NCBI GenBank assembly: GCA_903903925.1
Contig: CAIVAU010000108.1
Coordinates: forward strand, 1-64,000
Reading direction: 5' to 3'
Length of the DNA: 64,000 nt
From: an uncultured cyanobacterium
Lineage (GTDB): Bacteria > Cyanobacteriota > Cyanobacteriia > Cyanobacteriales > Nostocaceae
Below, one piece after another: positions 37,143-45,828 of this stretch. The notes under the pieces are model-generated. The model ran no database searches. It worked only from the letters and a program-made list of their open reading frames with translations, and was not told where the DNA came from. The position numbers and the translations under genes were made by a program. Position 1 is the stretch's first letter; every line of letters begins with the position of its first letter.

Positions 37143-39377
37143 ATGCTGAAGTTAGAAAGATATCCCCACCCGTCGTTACAATTTAATACCGCCCAGTTAA
37201 ATAATCCAGATAATGAAGGAGGATTAAATCTAGGTCAAGTCGGAGCAGCCCTGCGTCGCCGAGCAGTATTAATTATCGGTGTGACAGGCGTAGTAGCAAC
37301 GGCAGCTGTCATGAAGGCAGAAACAGATCCTCCACTATATCAAGGCGAGTTCGAGATTTTAACAAAGCCTGTGACTGGTGAGGGTCGGGCTGTAGCCAAT
37401 ATCCCTCAAGCCCTAAGTTCTCAAGATTTAGTAGCATCTCCTGAGACGATCGCCACCACAATCAAAGTCTTACAAAGTCCGGGAGTTTTAGATCCCGTGA
37501 TCAAACAGCTTCAAGATAAATATCAGAACAAATATCCAGATCTAGACTTTAGTTACGACTCAATCACGGCTAGTTTAACCATTACATCTAAAGAGCAAAA
37601 CATCTTAAAAGTCGAATATACAAGTCCAAAAGAGGATATAGCTCGCGATTTCTCAAAGTCTGTTGCCGAGGCATATTTGGAGTATAGCTTAGCGGAACGT
37701 CGGGCAGATATTGATCAAGCAATTCAGTTTGTTCAAGAACGAATCACCAAGGGAGGACTCAGAAGGCGAGTAGAAGATTGGCAAGAAAAAGTGCGAACGC
37801 TTCGACGATTAAATGACTTAGTTGACCCAGCACAGAAAGCTCAAGAAGTCTCTACTCATATTGCGACCTTAACGCAAGAGCGATTAGAGAATCGAGTGCA
37901 GCTAGAACAAATGACGGCGAAGTATCAGGACTTGCAAAGGGAGTTCAGGCAACAACCAAGCGCAACGGCAAGTTATTCTGTGCTTAATGACAATACTCGC
38001 TACCAAAAGGTACTGGATCAAATCCAAGATATAAACGTTCAGATTGCCAAACGCTCATCTATATTTACGGATCAAGAAGAGGGCGTAAAGCGTCTTCTTC
38101 AACAGAAAGCATCAATGCTATCAATGCTAGAGCAGGAAAGAACACGGGTGAGTAGAGATTTTCAAAGCCGCATTTGGGATCTGCAAGCACGGGATAAATC
38201 CTTGGGTGAGAAATTAGATAATCTCAATACATACCTCAGAAGTTTGGCAACTGTTAGCCGTGATTACGATAACATCGAGCGAGAATTAAAAATTGCCACC
38301 GAAGGTCTAGATCAATTTTTGGCAAAACAACAAGCATTGGAGATCGAAAAAGCTCAAAAGCAGCAACCTTGGAAACTACTAGACCCTAAACTCGCTCAAG
38401 TGAAAGAACCTTCAGCAGTCTCCGCCAGTATCAAGACAAACTTAGCTTTGGGTTCAATGTTAGGTTTACTGTTGGGTATAGGAGCAGCTTTAGTCGTAGA
38501 TAAGCTGAGCAATGTTTTCTACACTTCTAAGGATCTCAAAGACGCCTCCTTACTACCATTATTAGGGGTCGTCCCCTTCAGAAAAGAATTTGGAGCTTCA
38601 GCTTTGCAAGACAATGTCGGTAGTGAGCTTCAACAAGCAGTTCGCGCCTCCTTTTTTGAAGTCTTTCGCTCTCTTTACACCAATATTCTTCTTCTTGGTT
38701 CAGATACGCCAATTCGATCACTTGTTATTAGTTCACCCGCACAGGAAGACGGTAAGTCTACTATTACGATTCACCTAGCACTAGCAGCAGCAGCAATGGG
38801 ACAACGAGTGTTACTGGTGGATGCCAATCTGCGTTTTCCCACCCTACATAAGCGCGTAGGGTTGATGAATATTCAGGGATTGACAGATGTAATTTCTACT
38901 GAACTTGAGTGGAGTAATGTGATTGAGCGATCGCCCATAGAAGACAACCTGTTTGTCCTCAGTGCTGGTCCAATACCGCCGGACCCAATTAGGTTGCTTG
39001 CATCCCACAAAATGCAGGAATTGATGGACCAGATGCAAGCTTCATTTGACTTAGTAATTTATGACACCCCGCCTCTTCTAGGATTTGCAGATGCTAACTT
39101 GCTAGCTGCTAATACCAATGGGGTCATACTAGTTGCTGGATTGGGTAAACTAAAACGTACTGTTTTCCAACAAGCACTAGAGGAGATCCAGGTATCTGGC
39201 ACTCCAATTTTAGGGGTGATAGCTAATAAAGCCAAAGAGGGCACACCTGCTTCCTATAGCTACTACCAGCAGTACTACAAACAGGGCGGCGCTGAACGAG
39301 CAGGTGAAGATGAAGAAAATAGCATCTCCAACTCGCCGTCAAAATCATCTCCGATTAAAAGAATTAGCCGACATTAG
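37143..39377 (+). CDS. Wzc-like polysaccharide co-polymerase and tyrosine autokinase
   Basis: 744 residues. The N-terminal Wzz-type domain has a membrane helix (about 40-58) and a long coiled region (about 190-410); a second helix is near 430-455. The BY-kinase domain has Walker A SPAQEDGKST (about 530-540), Walker A' VLLVDANLRFP (about 557-567) and Walker B LVIYDTPPLLG (about 636-646). The Tyr-rich tail SYSYYQQYY (about 701-709) is the usual autophosphorylation cluster. Such proteins control chain length and export in Wzy-dependent systems. It stands 4 kb from the glycan cluster. Confidence 0.92.
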   Translation: MLKLERYPHPSLQFNTAQLNNPDNEGGLNLGQVGAALRRRAVLIIGVTGVVATAAVMKAETDPPLYQGEFEILTKPVTGEGRAVANIPQALSSQDLVASPETIATTIKVLQSPGVLDPVIKQLQDKYQNKYPDLDFSYDSITASLTITSKEQNILKVEYTSPKEDIARDFSKSVAEAYLEYSLAERRADIDQAIQFVQERITKGGLRRRVEDWQEKVRTLRRLNDLVDPAQKAQEVSTHIATLTQERLENRVQLEQMTAKYQDLQREFRQQPSATASYSVLNDNTRYQKVLDQIQDINVQIAKRSSIFTDQEEGVKRLLQQKASMLSMLEQERTRVSRDFQSRIWDLQARDKSLGEKLDNLNTYLRSLATVSRDYDNIERELKIATEGLDQFLAKQQALEIEKAQKQQPWKLLDPKLAQVKEPSAVSASIKTNLALGSMLGLLLGIGAALVVDKLSNVFYTSKDLKDASLLPLLGVVPFRKEFGASALQDNVGSELQQAVRASFFEVFRSLYTNILLLGSDTPIRSLVISSPAQEDGKSTITIHLALAAAAMGQRVLLVDANLRFPTLHKRVGLMNIQGLTDVISTELEWSNVIERSPIEDNLFVLSAGPIPPDPIRLLASHKMQELMDQMQASFDLVIYDTPPLLGFADANLLAANTNGVILVAGLGKLKRTVFQQALEEIQVSGTPILGVIANKAKEGTPASYSYYQQYYKQGGAERAGEDEENSISNSPSKSSPIKRISRH

Positions 39378-39379
39378 AA

Positions 39380-39438
39380 GTTGTTAGTTGTTAGTGGTTA
39401 GTGCTTTATACAGAGACCAACAACCAACAACTAACAAC
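39380..39438. terminator. Bidirectional hairpin between convergent genes
   Basis: Arms GTTGTTAGTTGTTAG (39380-39394) and CCAACAACTAACAAC (39424-39438) pair over 15 bases with one T-G pair. It lies exactly between the ends of the Wzc-like gene and a convergent gene, so a shared terminator is plausible. The arms are also heptamer-like (TTAGTTG), so they may derive from a tandem repeat. Confidence 0.6.
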
Positions 39439-39444
39439 CAACAA

Positions 39445-39921
39445 TCATTTATCCGGAGACTTCAGAGCTTGATCCAACACCTGTCTAGCATTTTCTGCCT
39501 TGGTGCGAGCTTCCTGGTAACGTAAGTTAGCTTGAGCGAAATTCTTGAGAACTTTAAAACCTTCCTTAAGGCGAGTAATTTCCTCTTCAGTCACAGAGTT
39601 ATCTGAGAAGAGGACATCAACCGCCTTGCGAATTTCCAATGCCTCAGTACGTGACTCCTGAACCTTAAGTTTAAGTGAAGCAAGGTTACTGAGTACTTGG
39701 ACGGCTTGTGTAATAGCATCTTCATCGCTAGCCGTATCAGAGGTTTCTTTAACTTCTATGAGTTGCTGAGGACCAAATCCTTCTTCCAGTTCCGTCGGTA
39801 ACTCACCTTCTTCCATCAATTTCATCAGTTGGTCCATTGCTTTATCACGGGCTTTGGCTGAATCTTTACCAGGAACGGTGAGGAGGACTTCTGGGCTTTG
39901 AGCAAGAGTGTACTGAACCAT
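39445..39921 (-). CDS. Conserved-looking hypothetical protein, helical
   Basis: 158 residues, strongly helical and charged. An N-terminal segment LLTVPGKDSAKARDKAMDQLMKLMEEG precedes a C-terminal pair of long helices (about 70-158) with LASLKLKVQESRTEALEIRKA and YQEARTKAENARQVLDQAL. No signal peptide or cysteines. It looks like a soluble coiled-coil protein. No family recognised. Confidence 0.6.
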   Translation of the reverse strand: MVQYTLAQSPEVLLTVPGKDSAKARDKAMDQLMKLMEEGELPTELEEGFGPQQLIEVKETSDTASDEDAITQAVQVLSNLASLKLKVQESRTEALEIRKAVDVLFSDNSVTEEEITRLKEGFKVLKNFAQANLRYQEARTKAENARQVLDQALKSPDK

Positions 39922-40072
39922 ATTTAGGAAAAAATATCTATGGCGAAAAAATTTTAATTAACCAAGCCGTGGCAACTCATTTTAACGTGAAATCAGGTTA
40001 GTTCTCTATCTCCCTGCCAAGTTTCTAAAAATTAAACTTTATTTCCTAGCGACAAAATCCTATTAGTGGTCT

Positions 40073-40149
40073 ATGTCATTAATTTTGGTGGGTTTGTAGA
40101 AGCGAGCTTTCCGGCTCGCACTACCTCAACCCGTGAGAATTAATGACAT
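40073..40149. repeat. MITE-like hairpin element
   Basis: Outer 12-bp perfect inverted arms (ATGTCATTAATT at 40073 and its complement at 40138) enclose further complementary segments. The core AGCGAGCTTTCCGGCTCG with CACTAC (40101-40124) is identical to 57196-57219. No coding frame. It lies in the 234-base gap upstream of the hypothetical gene and downstream of the SqdB-like gene (both minus strand). Confidence 0.65.
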
Positions 40150-40155
40150 GGACTA

Positions 40156-41340
40156 TTAGTCAAGAAATTTTACTTTCTTCTTGGTTCCATTCCAGCGAAA
40201 TTCCGGGATAAGTATCTCTTTGTTGGCTCGAATGCGATCGCGATATTTCCATAAGTCTTGAAGCATAATGCTAATTTCTGCTTCCACATCATGAGTTGGA
40301 CAGTAGCCTAAATCCAACAAGTGTTGATGAGTTGGGTTATAGTAGTGCTCGTTTAACTCATGTCGAGGATTTTCGAGGTGGCAAACTTTGACATCCCAGC
40401 CCAGGTTTTGAGCAATTCGCTGAACCTTGAGTGCTAGTTCAGTTATACTGAATACATTGGCGAACTGATTAAAGACCCGGTACTCACCAACATCAGGTGG
40501 GTTTTCAACAGCTAGAGTGAGACAATGCATTGAATCTTTCAGAGTTAAAAAACCTCGCTTTTGGGAACCCTGACCATAGACAGTGAGGGGATGTCCGATC
40601 ACTGCTTGACAGCAAAAGCGGTTAATAACTGTGCCGAAGGCCTGATCGAAGTCTAATCGGGTCAGTAGTCGTTGGTCATCACCCATCTCATCAATCCGAG
40701 TTCCAAAAACAACTCCCTGCATGATGTCTGTTGCTCGTAGATTCCAAATTTTACAAGCGAACATAATGTTGTTAGAACCATGGACTTTGCTCCAGTGATA
40801 CCATGAGCCTGCTTGACGGGGAAAAGGAAACCGATCTAGTCTTCCATTGTACTCTATCTCGAAGAAACCTTCTGGAATATCCGTGTTAGGTGTTCCATAC
40901 TCACCCATTGTTCCCAATTTTACCAAATGAGTCTGAGGACAAATATCCCGGATACCAAACAGGAGATTGAAAGTCGTAGTAATGTTATTAGTCTGGACAA
41001 AAACTGCATGAGAGACATCGATCATTGAGTATGGTGCAGATGGGCACTCCCCAAGATGGACGATCGCCTCTGGTTGGAATTCACGTAAAATCTGCTCAAC
41101 AAAGGCATAATCTCGTAAATCTCCTTGCCAAAAATGTAGTTTTGTGCCAAAGTGCTCTTTAAATGCCTGAAGTCGCTCTTCTATAGGAGCGATCGGAACG
41201 GCACTCCAAGAGTTTAACTCCTCTACCCACTGGCGACGAAAGAAGATATCTGCCCCAGCCACCTCATGTCCTCTGGCCGTCAGATACTGCGCTAACGACC
41301 AACCTAAATATCCATCTACTCCAGCAATTAAAATTTTCAT
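40156..41340 (-). CDS. SqdB-like NAD-dependent nucleotide-sugar enzyme
   Basis: 394 residues, extended SDR fold. Dinucleotide motif GVDGYLGW (7-14). The active site follows SqdB/SQD1 spacing: Thr144 in LGTMGEYG, Tyr181 and Lys185 in SWYHWSKVH. The conserved segments VNRFCCQAVIGHPLTVYG and FNQFANVFS follow the sulfoquinovose synthase family. SqdB makes UDP-sulfoquinovose from UDP-glucose and sulfite. The usual HFGEQRSAP motif reads HLGECPSAP here, and the neighbour is not the GT4 SqdX, so this may be a paralogue with a different substrate. Confidence 0.78.
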   Translation of the reverse strand: MKILIAGVDGYLGWSLAQYLTARGHEVAGADIFFRRQWVEELNSWSAVPIAPIEERLQAFKEHFGTKLHFWQGDLRDYAFVEQILREFQPEAIVHLGECPSAPYSMIDVSHAVFVQTNNITTTFNLLFGIRDICPQTHLVKLGTMGEYGTPNTDIPEGFFEIEYNGRLDRFPFPRQAGSWYHWSKVHGSNNIMFACKIWNLRATDIMQGVVFGTRIDEMGDDQRLLTRLDFDQAFGTVINRFCCQAVIGHPLTVYGQGSQKRGFLTLKDSMHCLTLAVENPPDVGEYRVFNQFANVFSITELALKVQRIAQNLGWDVKVCHLENPRHELNEHYYNPTHQHLLDLGYCPTHDVEAEISIMLQDLWKYRDRIRANKEILIPEFRWNGTKKKVKFLD

Positions 41341-41403
41341 GTCTATTCTTCACCTGTATGTAGATGTAGCCTTTTGGTGGGTCGAGTACTATGGCTCACT
41401 CCT

Positions 41404-41430
41404 GTAAGGGCGGGGAGACCCCGCCCCTAC
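41404..41430. repeat. Dispersed GC palindrome
   Basis: GTAAGGGCGGGGAGACCCCG followed by CCCCTAC, an imperfect palindrome. Twenty-seven of 28 bases of the shared part recur at 55968-55995. It sits between the SqdB-like gene and the GT21 gene. Confidence 0.65.
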
Positions 41431-41436
41431 ATACTC

Positions 41437-42609
41437 CTAACTCCTAACGCTCCCTGTTTCTTGGAGTATGCCACCAGGTTCAATCAGCAGATGTCGTCCA
41501 CGCCAATAGATCGTCCGACCTGACATACCTGCTACCCAAATCACAAAACTCATGACGTCGTGAATTGGAAGTGCCCACAGCCCCAACAAAAGTTTGGGAC
41601 ATCTCATACTGCATATACATATCACTGCCTGAATGATTCTGACAGATGCAGTGATTAAGCAGACAATAACTGCCCAATGAGCAGCACCGGAAAGCAACAG
41701 TAAAGGGATACAATACACAGTGCCAAAAGTACACGCAATACTATAATACAGTGAGCCACGATTCCCCCTGCTCATTCTAGCCCAGCGCAACTCTCTTTGG
41801 AACAAATGTTGGAAGCCCTCAAGTCCGTTGTTAGTTTCCAGTATATATTGTGACAATTCAACCCGATAGCCAGCAGCAGCTACCATATTACCAATGTAGT
41901 AATCGCATCCAATCCGATTGACCACATTTTTTAAACCACCGATTTGCTCCAGCACAGATTTACGAGTAACGATAGTGGCACCAAGAGCGAACTTGAGACC
42001 CTTCTCTATGCTACGAGCTATCAGAACACTTGGAATAAAGTTTATACATCTTCCTAAAGAAGCCAAGGTTGCAGGTAGACCATTTGGCTGGTGACCGAGA
42101 TAACCACATGTCACAATCCCAACTTTAGGATCTGCTAACGGCGATGTTACCGTACGCAGATATTCCGGCTTTACCCAGATGTCACTGTCCGTGAGGACAA
42201 TAATTTCATGCTGTGCTACCTCAAGTAGATGTGTAAGATTGCTGAACTTGTGGTTAATACCACGTACTTCAAGACCAAAGATGAGTCTAGCGCGGTTAGG
42301 GTATTTGGCGACCAGTTCTTTCAAGATAGGAACCGCTGGGTCATTAAGATCCATGACGCCAAACACCACTTCATAGTTTTTATAGTCTTGTTGGCAGAAG
42401 CTGTTCCAGTTTTTCCAGGCATCTGCATCAACTCCGCAAACTGAAATGAGCACTGAAACAGGTGAATGACTCTCGTTAAGAGACTGCTTGTTAGCCTTGA
42501 AGAAACGACCAGTATCAATAGCACACCAAACGTAAAATATGACTGATGCTCCAATTAAAAGCAGCAGAAATACCTGTAGAACAATAATCATCCTAATCAA
42601 AGAATACAA
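41437..42609 (-). CDS. GT21-type (HpnI/ceramide-glucosyltransferase-like) glycosyltransferase
   Basis: 390 residues. A hydrophobic N-terminus (about 7-28) is followed by a GT-A domain with LISVCGVDADAW, a D2-type motif IVLTDSDIWV (about 135-144) and ELRWARMSR (about 273-281), equivalent to the (Q/R)xxRW motif. Two to three membrane helices close the C-terminus. Relatives glucosylate ceramide or act in bacteriohopanoid head-group synthesis (HpnI). It is upstream of the SqdB-like gene on the same strand (96-base gap), so the two may form a glycolipid pathway. Confidence 0.8.
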   Translation of the reverse strand: MYSLIRMIIVLQVFLLLLIGASVIFYVWCAIDTGRFFKANKQSLNESHSPVSVLISVCGVDADAWKNWNSFCQQDYKNYEVVFGVMDLNDPAVPILKELVAKYPNRARLIFGLEVRGINHKFSNLTHLLEVAQHEIIVLTDSDIWVKPEYLRTVTSPLADPKVGIVTCGYLGHQPNGLPATLASLGRCINFIPSVLIARSIEKGLKFALGATIVTRKSVLEQIGGLKNVVNRIGCDYYIGNMVAAAGYRVELSQYILETNNGLEGFQHLFQRELRWARMSRGNRGSLYYSIACTFGTVYCIPLLLLSGAAHWAVIVCLITASVRIIQAVICICSMRCPKLLLGLWALPIHDVMSFVIWVAGMSGRTIYWRGRHLLIEPGGILQETGSVRS

Positions 42610-42897
42610 ACCTCGCTAGCTAACAATATCATCTTAGGGATTCCACTCAGGTATAGCGTAAAAATTTAACTATGAATATTGTCATACAAGAGGTCATCAT
42701 TTTGCACAAGGAGAATAAATTCATGAAATAATTATGTCTTTAGTCATAAATATATTCATGACTTTAGTCACGTTTTGCTTCAAGTAGCCTTTGCTACTCA
42801 ATCGACACGGAGAAAATTCATTCAAAAATATCTCCGTGTCCGGTGTTTCTCCCCTCTCCGCATCAGTCTAAACGCTTAACTGAGTAGCACACCCTAT
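42610..42897. other. Intergenic region with a strong hairpin
   Basis: About 290 bases. The only clear structure is the hairpin at 42804-42840. The promoter of the GT21 gene (minus strand) should lie near 42610-42700. Confidence 0.5.
42804..42840 (-). terminator. Strong hairpin downstream of membrane-protein gene
   Basis: Perfect 10-bp arms GACACGGAGA / TCTCCGTGTC with a 17-base loop, about 60 bases after the stop of the minus-strand membrane-protein gene. No U-run is obvious, so it may be a stabiliser rather than a terminator. Confidence 0.5.
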
Positions 42898-44097
42898 TTA
42901 TCTCCCCAACTCCCCACCCACAGCATTTTGCCTTGCAAAATCTAAATGAGCCTGATACTGGATAATTTTTTGCTGAGCTAATGCATAATTGGGGCTAGAA
43001 GTCGGAACAGTTTCCAAGAGTTCAATTGCTTCTTTCCATTTATTCTCAACTATCTTCCACTCATCGCGAGTTTGTGCTTTCTTTTTTAACTTTGCCGCAC
43101 GCTTGCCTTTTTTAACAGCTTGTTCAAATGTATCATTTTTTGGTTGTAAATCTGGTGATTCAGATTGAGTTGCTATCACATTTTTTCGTAGCAAATCAGA
43201 TGACTTAGATTGAGTCGCTATATCACTTTTCTGTGGTAAATTAGGTGATTTAGATTTAGTGACTGCCGATTCTAAAGTGACAGATGAAGGTTGTTCTAAT
43301 GGTAGATTTGTAGAGATGGTTTGTCTAACTTCTGGTAATTTAGCAAATTGATATAGCCATAAAGCTACTAGGGGAATAAAAATAATTGCAAATATTTTCT
43401 TCGGTAAATTTTCCTGCTTGGAAAGCCAGTCAAAGATAGTTGGCTTTTTCGTAGCTGGTTTTATGTCTATTTGAATCTGTGTTGACCCTATGTCGTCTTG
43501 TTTATTATTACTAATAATATCCACCGATGTTTCATTATCTGTACTTTCTGGGTTACTATTAACAGAATCACCAAAAACTAAACGCAGCTTAACTAAATAC
43601 TCAATCTGGTAAAAAATAGCAGCACTCAGTAGCCAGACAATTGCAAAGATGGCTTCTATATTTTTGTGAGGTTGATTGTAGGTATAAATGATTGTTTTAT
43701 AGTTGAGCTTGAACAGAGGTAATAGAGGAGTACAAAATACCGTTGCAATGAGCGTAGATAGGACAAGCACCAACCAACCATATATACTTTCCCACCAACT
43801 TATTAGTCCAGGAATTAATCCTTCAGGTTTCTTGTTTTTTTCACCTGGAATTGTGGAAATAAAGCGACTGAGAAAAAAGTGATAGACCAGAGCGATCGCC
43901 GGTATAGGTGATACAATTAACAAGATCAACAAGATAGTCAATAGTTCTGGTTTTTCCGACAATCTAGTCAGATAAAGCAACAAGCCGTTATTAGATCTGA
44001 TGATAACTATAAAGCCAATGAGCAGCACAGATAGAGTGAAGGCACTTAACCAAGAACTAAGGTAAGGAAACCATACAGGTAATCCAGACTTTTTCAT
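42898..44097 (-). CDS. Multi-helix membrane protein with cyanobacterial C-terminal helical domain
   Basis: 399 residues. The N-terminal part has about five membrane helices (15-35, 47-72, 105-130, 145-170, 233-250). The middle (about 265-315) holds three imperfect Ser/Lys-rich repeats of the form KSPNLPQKSDIATQ, KSSDLLRKNVIATQ and ESPDLQPKND. The C-terminal domain (about 325-390, NKWKEAIELLETVPTSSPNYALAQQKI) is common in cyanobacterial envelope proteins. Function unknown. Confidence 0.65.
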   Translation of the reverse strand: MKKSGLPVWFPYLSSWLSAFTLSVLLIGFIVIIRSNNGLLLYLTRLSEKPELLTILLILLIVSPIPAIALVYHFFLSRFISTIPGEKNKKPEGLIPGLISWWESIYGWLVLVLSTLIATVFCTPLLPLFKLNYKTIIYTYNQPHKNIEAIFAIVWLLSAAIFYQIEYLVKLRLVFGDSVNSNPESTDNETSVDIISNNKQDDIGSTQIQIDIKPATKKPTIFDWLSKQENLPKKIFAIIFIPLVALWLYQFAKLPEVRQTISTNLPLEQPSSVTLESAVTKSKSPNLPQKSDIATQSKSSDLLRKNVIATQSESPDLQPKNDTFEQAVKKGKRAAKLKKKAQTRDEWKIVENKWKEAIELLETVPTSSPNYALAQQKIIQYQAHLDFARQNAVGGELGR

Positions 44098-44217
44098 ATT
44101 TTTTTACTTGAGTGAATTGCTGCGTAAGCGTATAGCAGCTTCTGGTTGTAGTTCATGACCGACTGAACAGAGTTGTATTAAATAGTACCCTATTTCAGCG
44201 AGTAATCACTCAGGTCT

Positions 44218-44330
44218 TAGCAAATTTTTTTGGTAAATACATCTATCTAAAGCAAAAATTTATCGAAAATCTCTAGAAATCTCAGAATTACATGATCCAA
44301 TAAACTAAAGTTATGCTAAGAAAGCAAAAA
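44218..44330. repeat. Left copy of ~113-bp direct repeat bounding the defence island
   Basis: Matches 55776-55888 in the same orientation, 11,558 bases apart, with few differences over the first ~90 bases and more at the right end. It carries an A/T-rich promoter-like stretch and an ATG at 44313 shared in position by the right copy (55871). See the island features between. Confidence 0.85.
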
Positions 44331-44483
44331 ATGAAGGACGCTGTAGAACACGTGTATGATGCAGCAAGTTTGCTGATTGGCTGTGAACGCGATGAAATTG
44401 ACCTAATTGAGAATACAACGCGTACCTGGGATATGGCATTGTATGCGATGCCTTTTAAGTCAGGCGACTTATGGAAATATTAA
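44313..44483 (+). pseudogene. Class V aminotransferase N-terminal fragment
   Basis: Open for 56 codons from ATG 44313. The segment HVYDAASLLIGCERDEIDLIE followed by NTTRTWDMALYAMPFKSGD matches the small-domain start of class V PLP-dependent aminotransferases (cysteine-desulfurase/isopenicillin-N-epimerase type). It stops right after PFKSGD, before the catalytic Lys. The first codons come from the direct repeat. Confidence 0.75.
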
Positions 44484-44546
44484 GAGACTGACACATTTAT
44501 GGTACGCTCCTAACCGGATAATGAAGCTGTGTTAAGGTGTGAAAAA

Positions 44547-44996
44547 GTGATTCCGGAATTTAATAAAAATGGCAATTTACCACCGGGGGTACATTGGACA
44601 GAATGGGAGAAATTCGTAGAGCGATTTGGTTATAATCTTGATAGAGAAAAGATAATAAATGGTCTGTCACGAGCAATGACGCAGTTAAAAGCAGCTGGTT
44701 GCAGAACAATCTATATAGATGGTAGTTTCATCACTAGCAAAAAAAGACCAGGAGATTTTGATGCTTGTTGGGATGCGGACGATGTGGATATGAATTATCT
44801 CCGTAAAAATGCCCCCACATTGCTTAATCACTTTGACAGACAAGCTCAAAAAGCTAAATATAGAGGTGATATTTTTCGTTCAGATGAACCGGTTGGTGAT
44901 TTAAATGTCAATTCGTTTGAATTTTTCCAACGGGATAGAGAATTCAATAAAAAAGGCATTGTAGTAATGGATTTAGTGAGGTGGAACTATGATTAA
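44547..44996 (+). CDS. DUF6932-like nucleotidyltransferase-fold protein
   Basis: 149 residues. GTG 44547 is chosen because relatives begin at (M)IPEFN.NGNLPPG; GTG 44529 is also in frame. Central motif IYIDGSFITSKKRPGDFDACWD has the GS and spaced acidic residues of minimal nucleotidyltransferases. Its end overlaps the next gene (ATG 44989), so translation is coupled. Together they look like a toxin-antitoxin-like pair, but toxicity is unproven. Confidence 0.7.
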   Translation: MIPEFNKNGNLPPGVHWTEWEKFVERFGYNLDREKIINGLSRAMTQLKAAGCRTIYIDGSFITSKKRPGDFDACWDADDVDMNYLRKNAPTLLNHFDRQAQKAKYRGDIFRSDEPVGDLNVNSFEFFQRDREFNKKGIVVMDLVRWNYD

Positions 44997-45510
44997 AAAT
45001 GAAAAACAGCATGGATATAGTAAAGATTGGGCAAGGAAATTTGCAGATTCTATATCTAGAATAGAAAAAGATGAAGCTTGGAAACAAAAAGACCATGAAG
45101 GATGGCAGCTTGATATTGAGGTCAAACGGTCTCATTTAATGGCTTTACAAGAAGAAATAAATGAATACAAATACTTAATTAATTCTGATAAGAACCAACC
45201 AATTAAAATTCAAGTTGAAAATTTTAATAAACTTCCAGATGTATTAATAAAAGCTCGCATTGCAGCCAAAATGACCCATAAGGAACTAGCTGATATTTTA
45301 GGAATTGAAGAACAACGAATTAAAGAGTGTGAAGATCAGGATTATCAATGCGCCACTTTTTGTGAAATTCTCGAAGTTAGTGCAGCATTGGGAGTAGAAA
45401 TTGATCATGCATCTGTCAAGGTAGATTTTGAGGAAATAGAAGCCGGAAAACAAAGCGCTCTTAAATGGCGCAAATGGCGAGAACAAAGGAAGAATATCAA
45501 AGCTCTATAA
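44989..45510 (+). CDS. XRE-type HTH protein partnered with DUF6932 gene
   Basis: 173 residues. A helical N-terminus (about 1-60, KDWARKFADSISRIEKDEAWK) is followed by a helix-turn-helix (about 84-140: LIKARIAAKMTHKELADILGIEEQRI). The N-terminal half may bind the partner and the C-terminal half DNA. It overlaps the preceding gene by eight bases. A role as antitoxin or repressor is inference. Confidence 0.7.
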   Translation: MIKNEKQHGYSKDWARKFADSISRIEKDEAWKQKDHEGWQLDIEVKRSHLMALQEEINEYKYLINSDKNQPIKIQVENFNKLPDVLIKARIAAKMTHKELADILGIEEQRIKECEDQDYQCATFCEILEVSAALGVEIDHASVKVDFEEIEAGKQSALKWRKWREQRKNIKAL

Positions 45511-45527
45511 TTTTGGAGAGATCATCA

Positions 45528-45689
45528 ATGTATAGCACAGAACTTCCTGCCAACTTGGTTGACTTTGCTGAATTACTCAGTCGAGTTTTGGCAGGAGAAG
45601 AAATTATTCTTTCTCAAGCCGGTACTCCCATTGCCCGCATTGTTCCCCTAACTGACCAATCATTACCCCGAATTCCAGGCTTACGCTAA
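45528..45689 (+). CDS. Truncated Phd/YefM-type antitoxin
   Basis: 53 residues from ATG 45528 (GGAGAG upstream). The motif FAELLSRVLAGEEIILSQAGTPIARIVPL is the DNA-binding half of Phd/YefM antitoxins. Family members go on to a toxin-binding tail after PRIPGL, but here the frame stops at once (PRIPGLR). No toxin gene follows. It could still bind an operator. Confidence 0.7.
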   Translation: MYSTELPANLVDFAELLSRVLAGEEIILSQAGTPIARIVPLTDQSLPRIPGLR

Positions 45690-45828
45690 TGAATTGAATC
45701 TTTAAAAATCTGGAACACCCAGTTCGCCAGCAAATTAGGAGATGCTTCTCAATTGCTACCTAAGCTACTGTTGACGACTGATACCAAAACTGTTTAGTGT
45801 TGCATAACAGGCAACAAGGATTGGAGGG

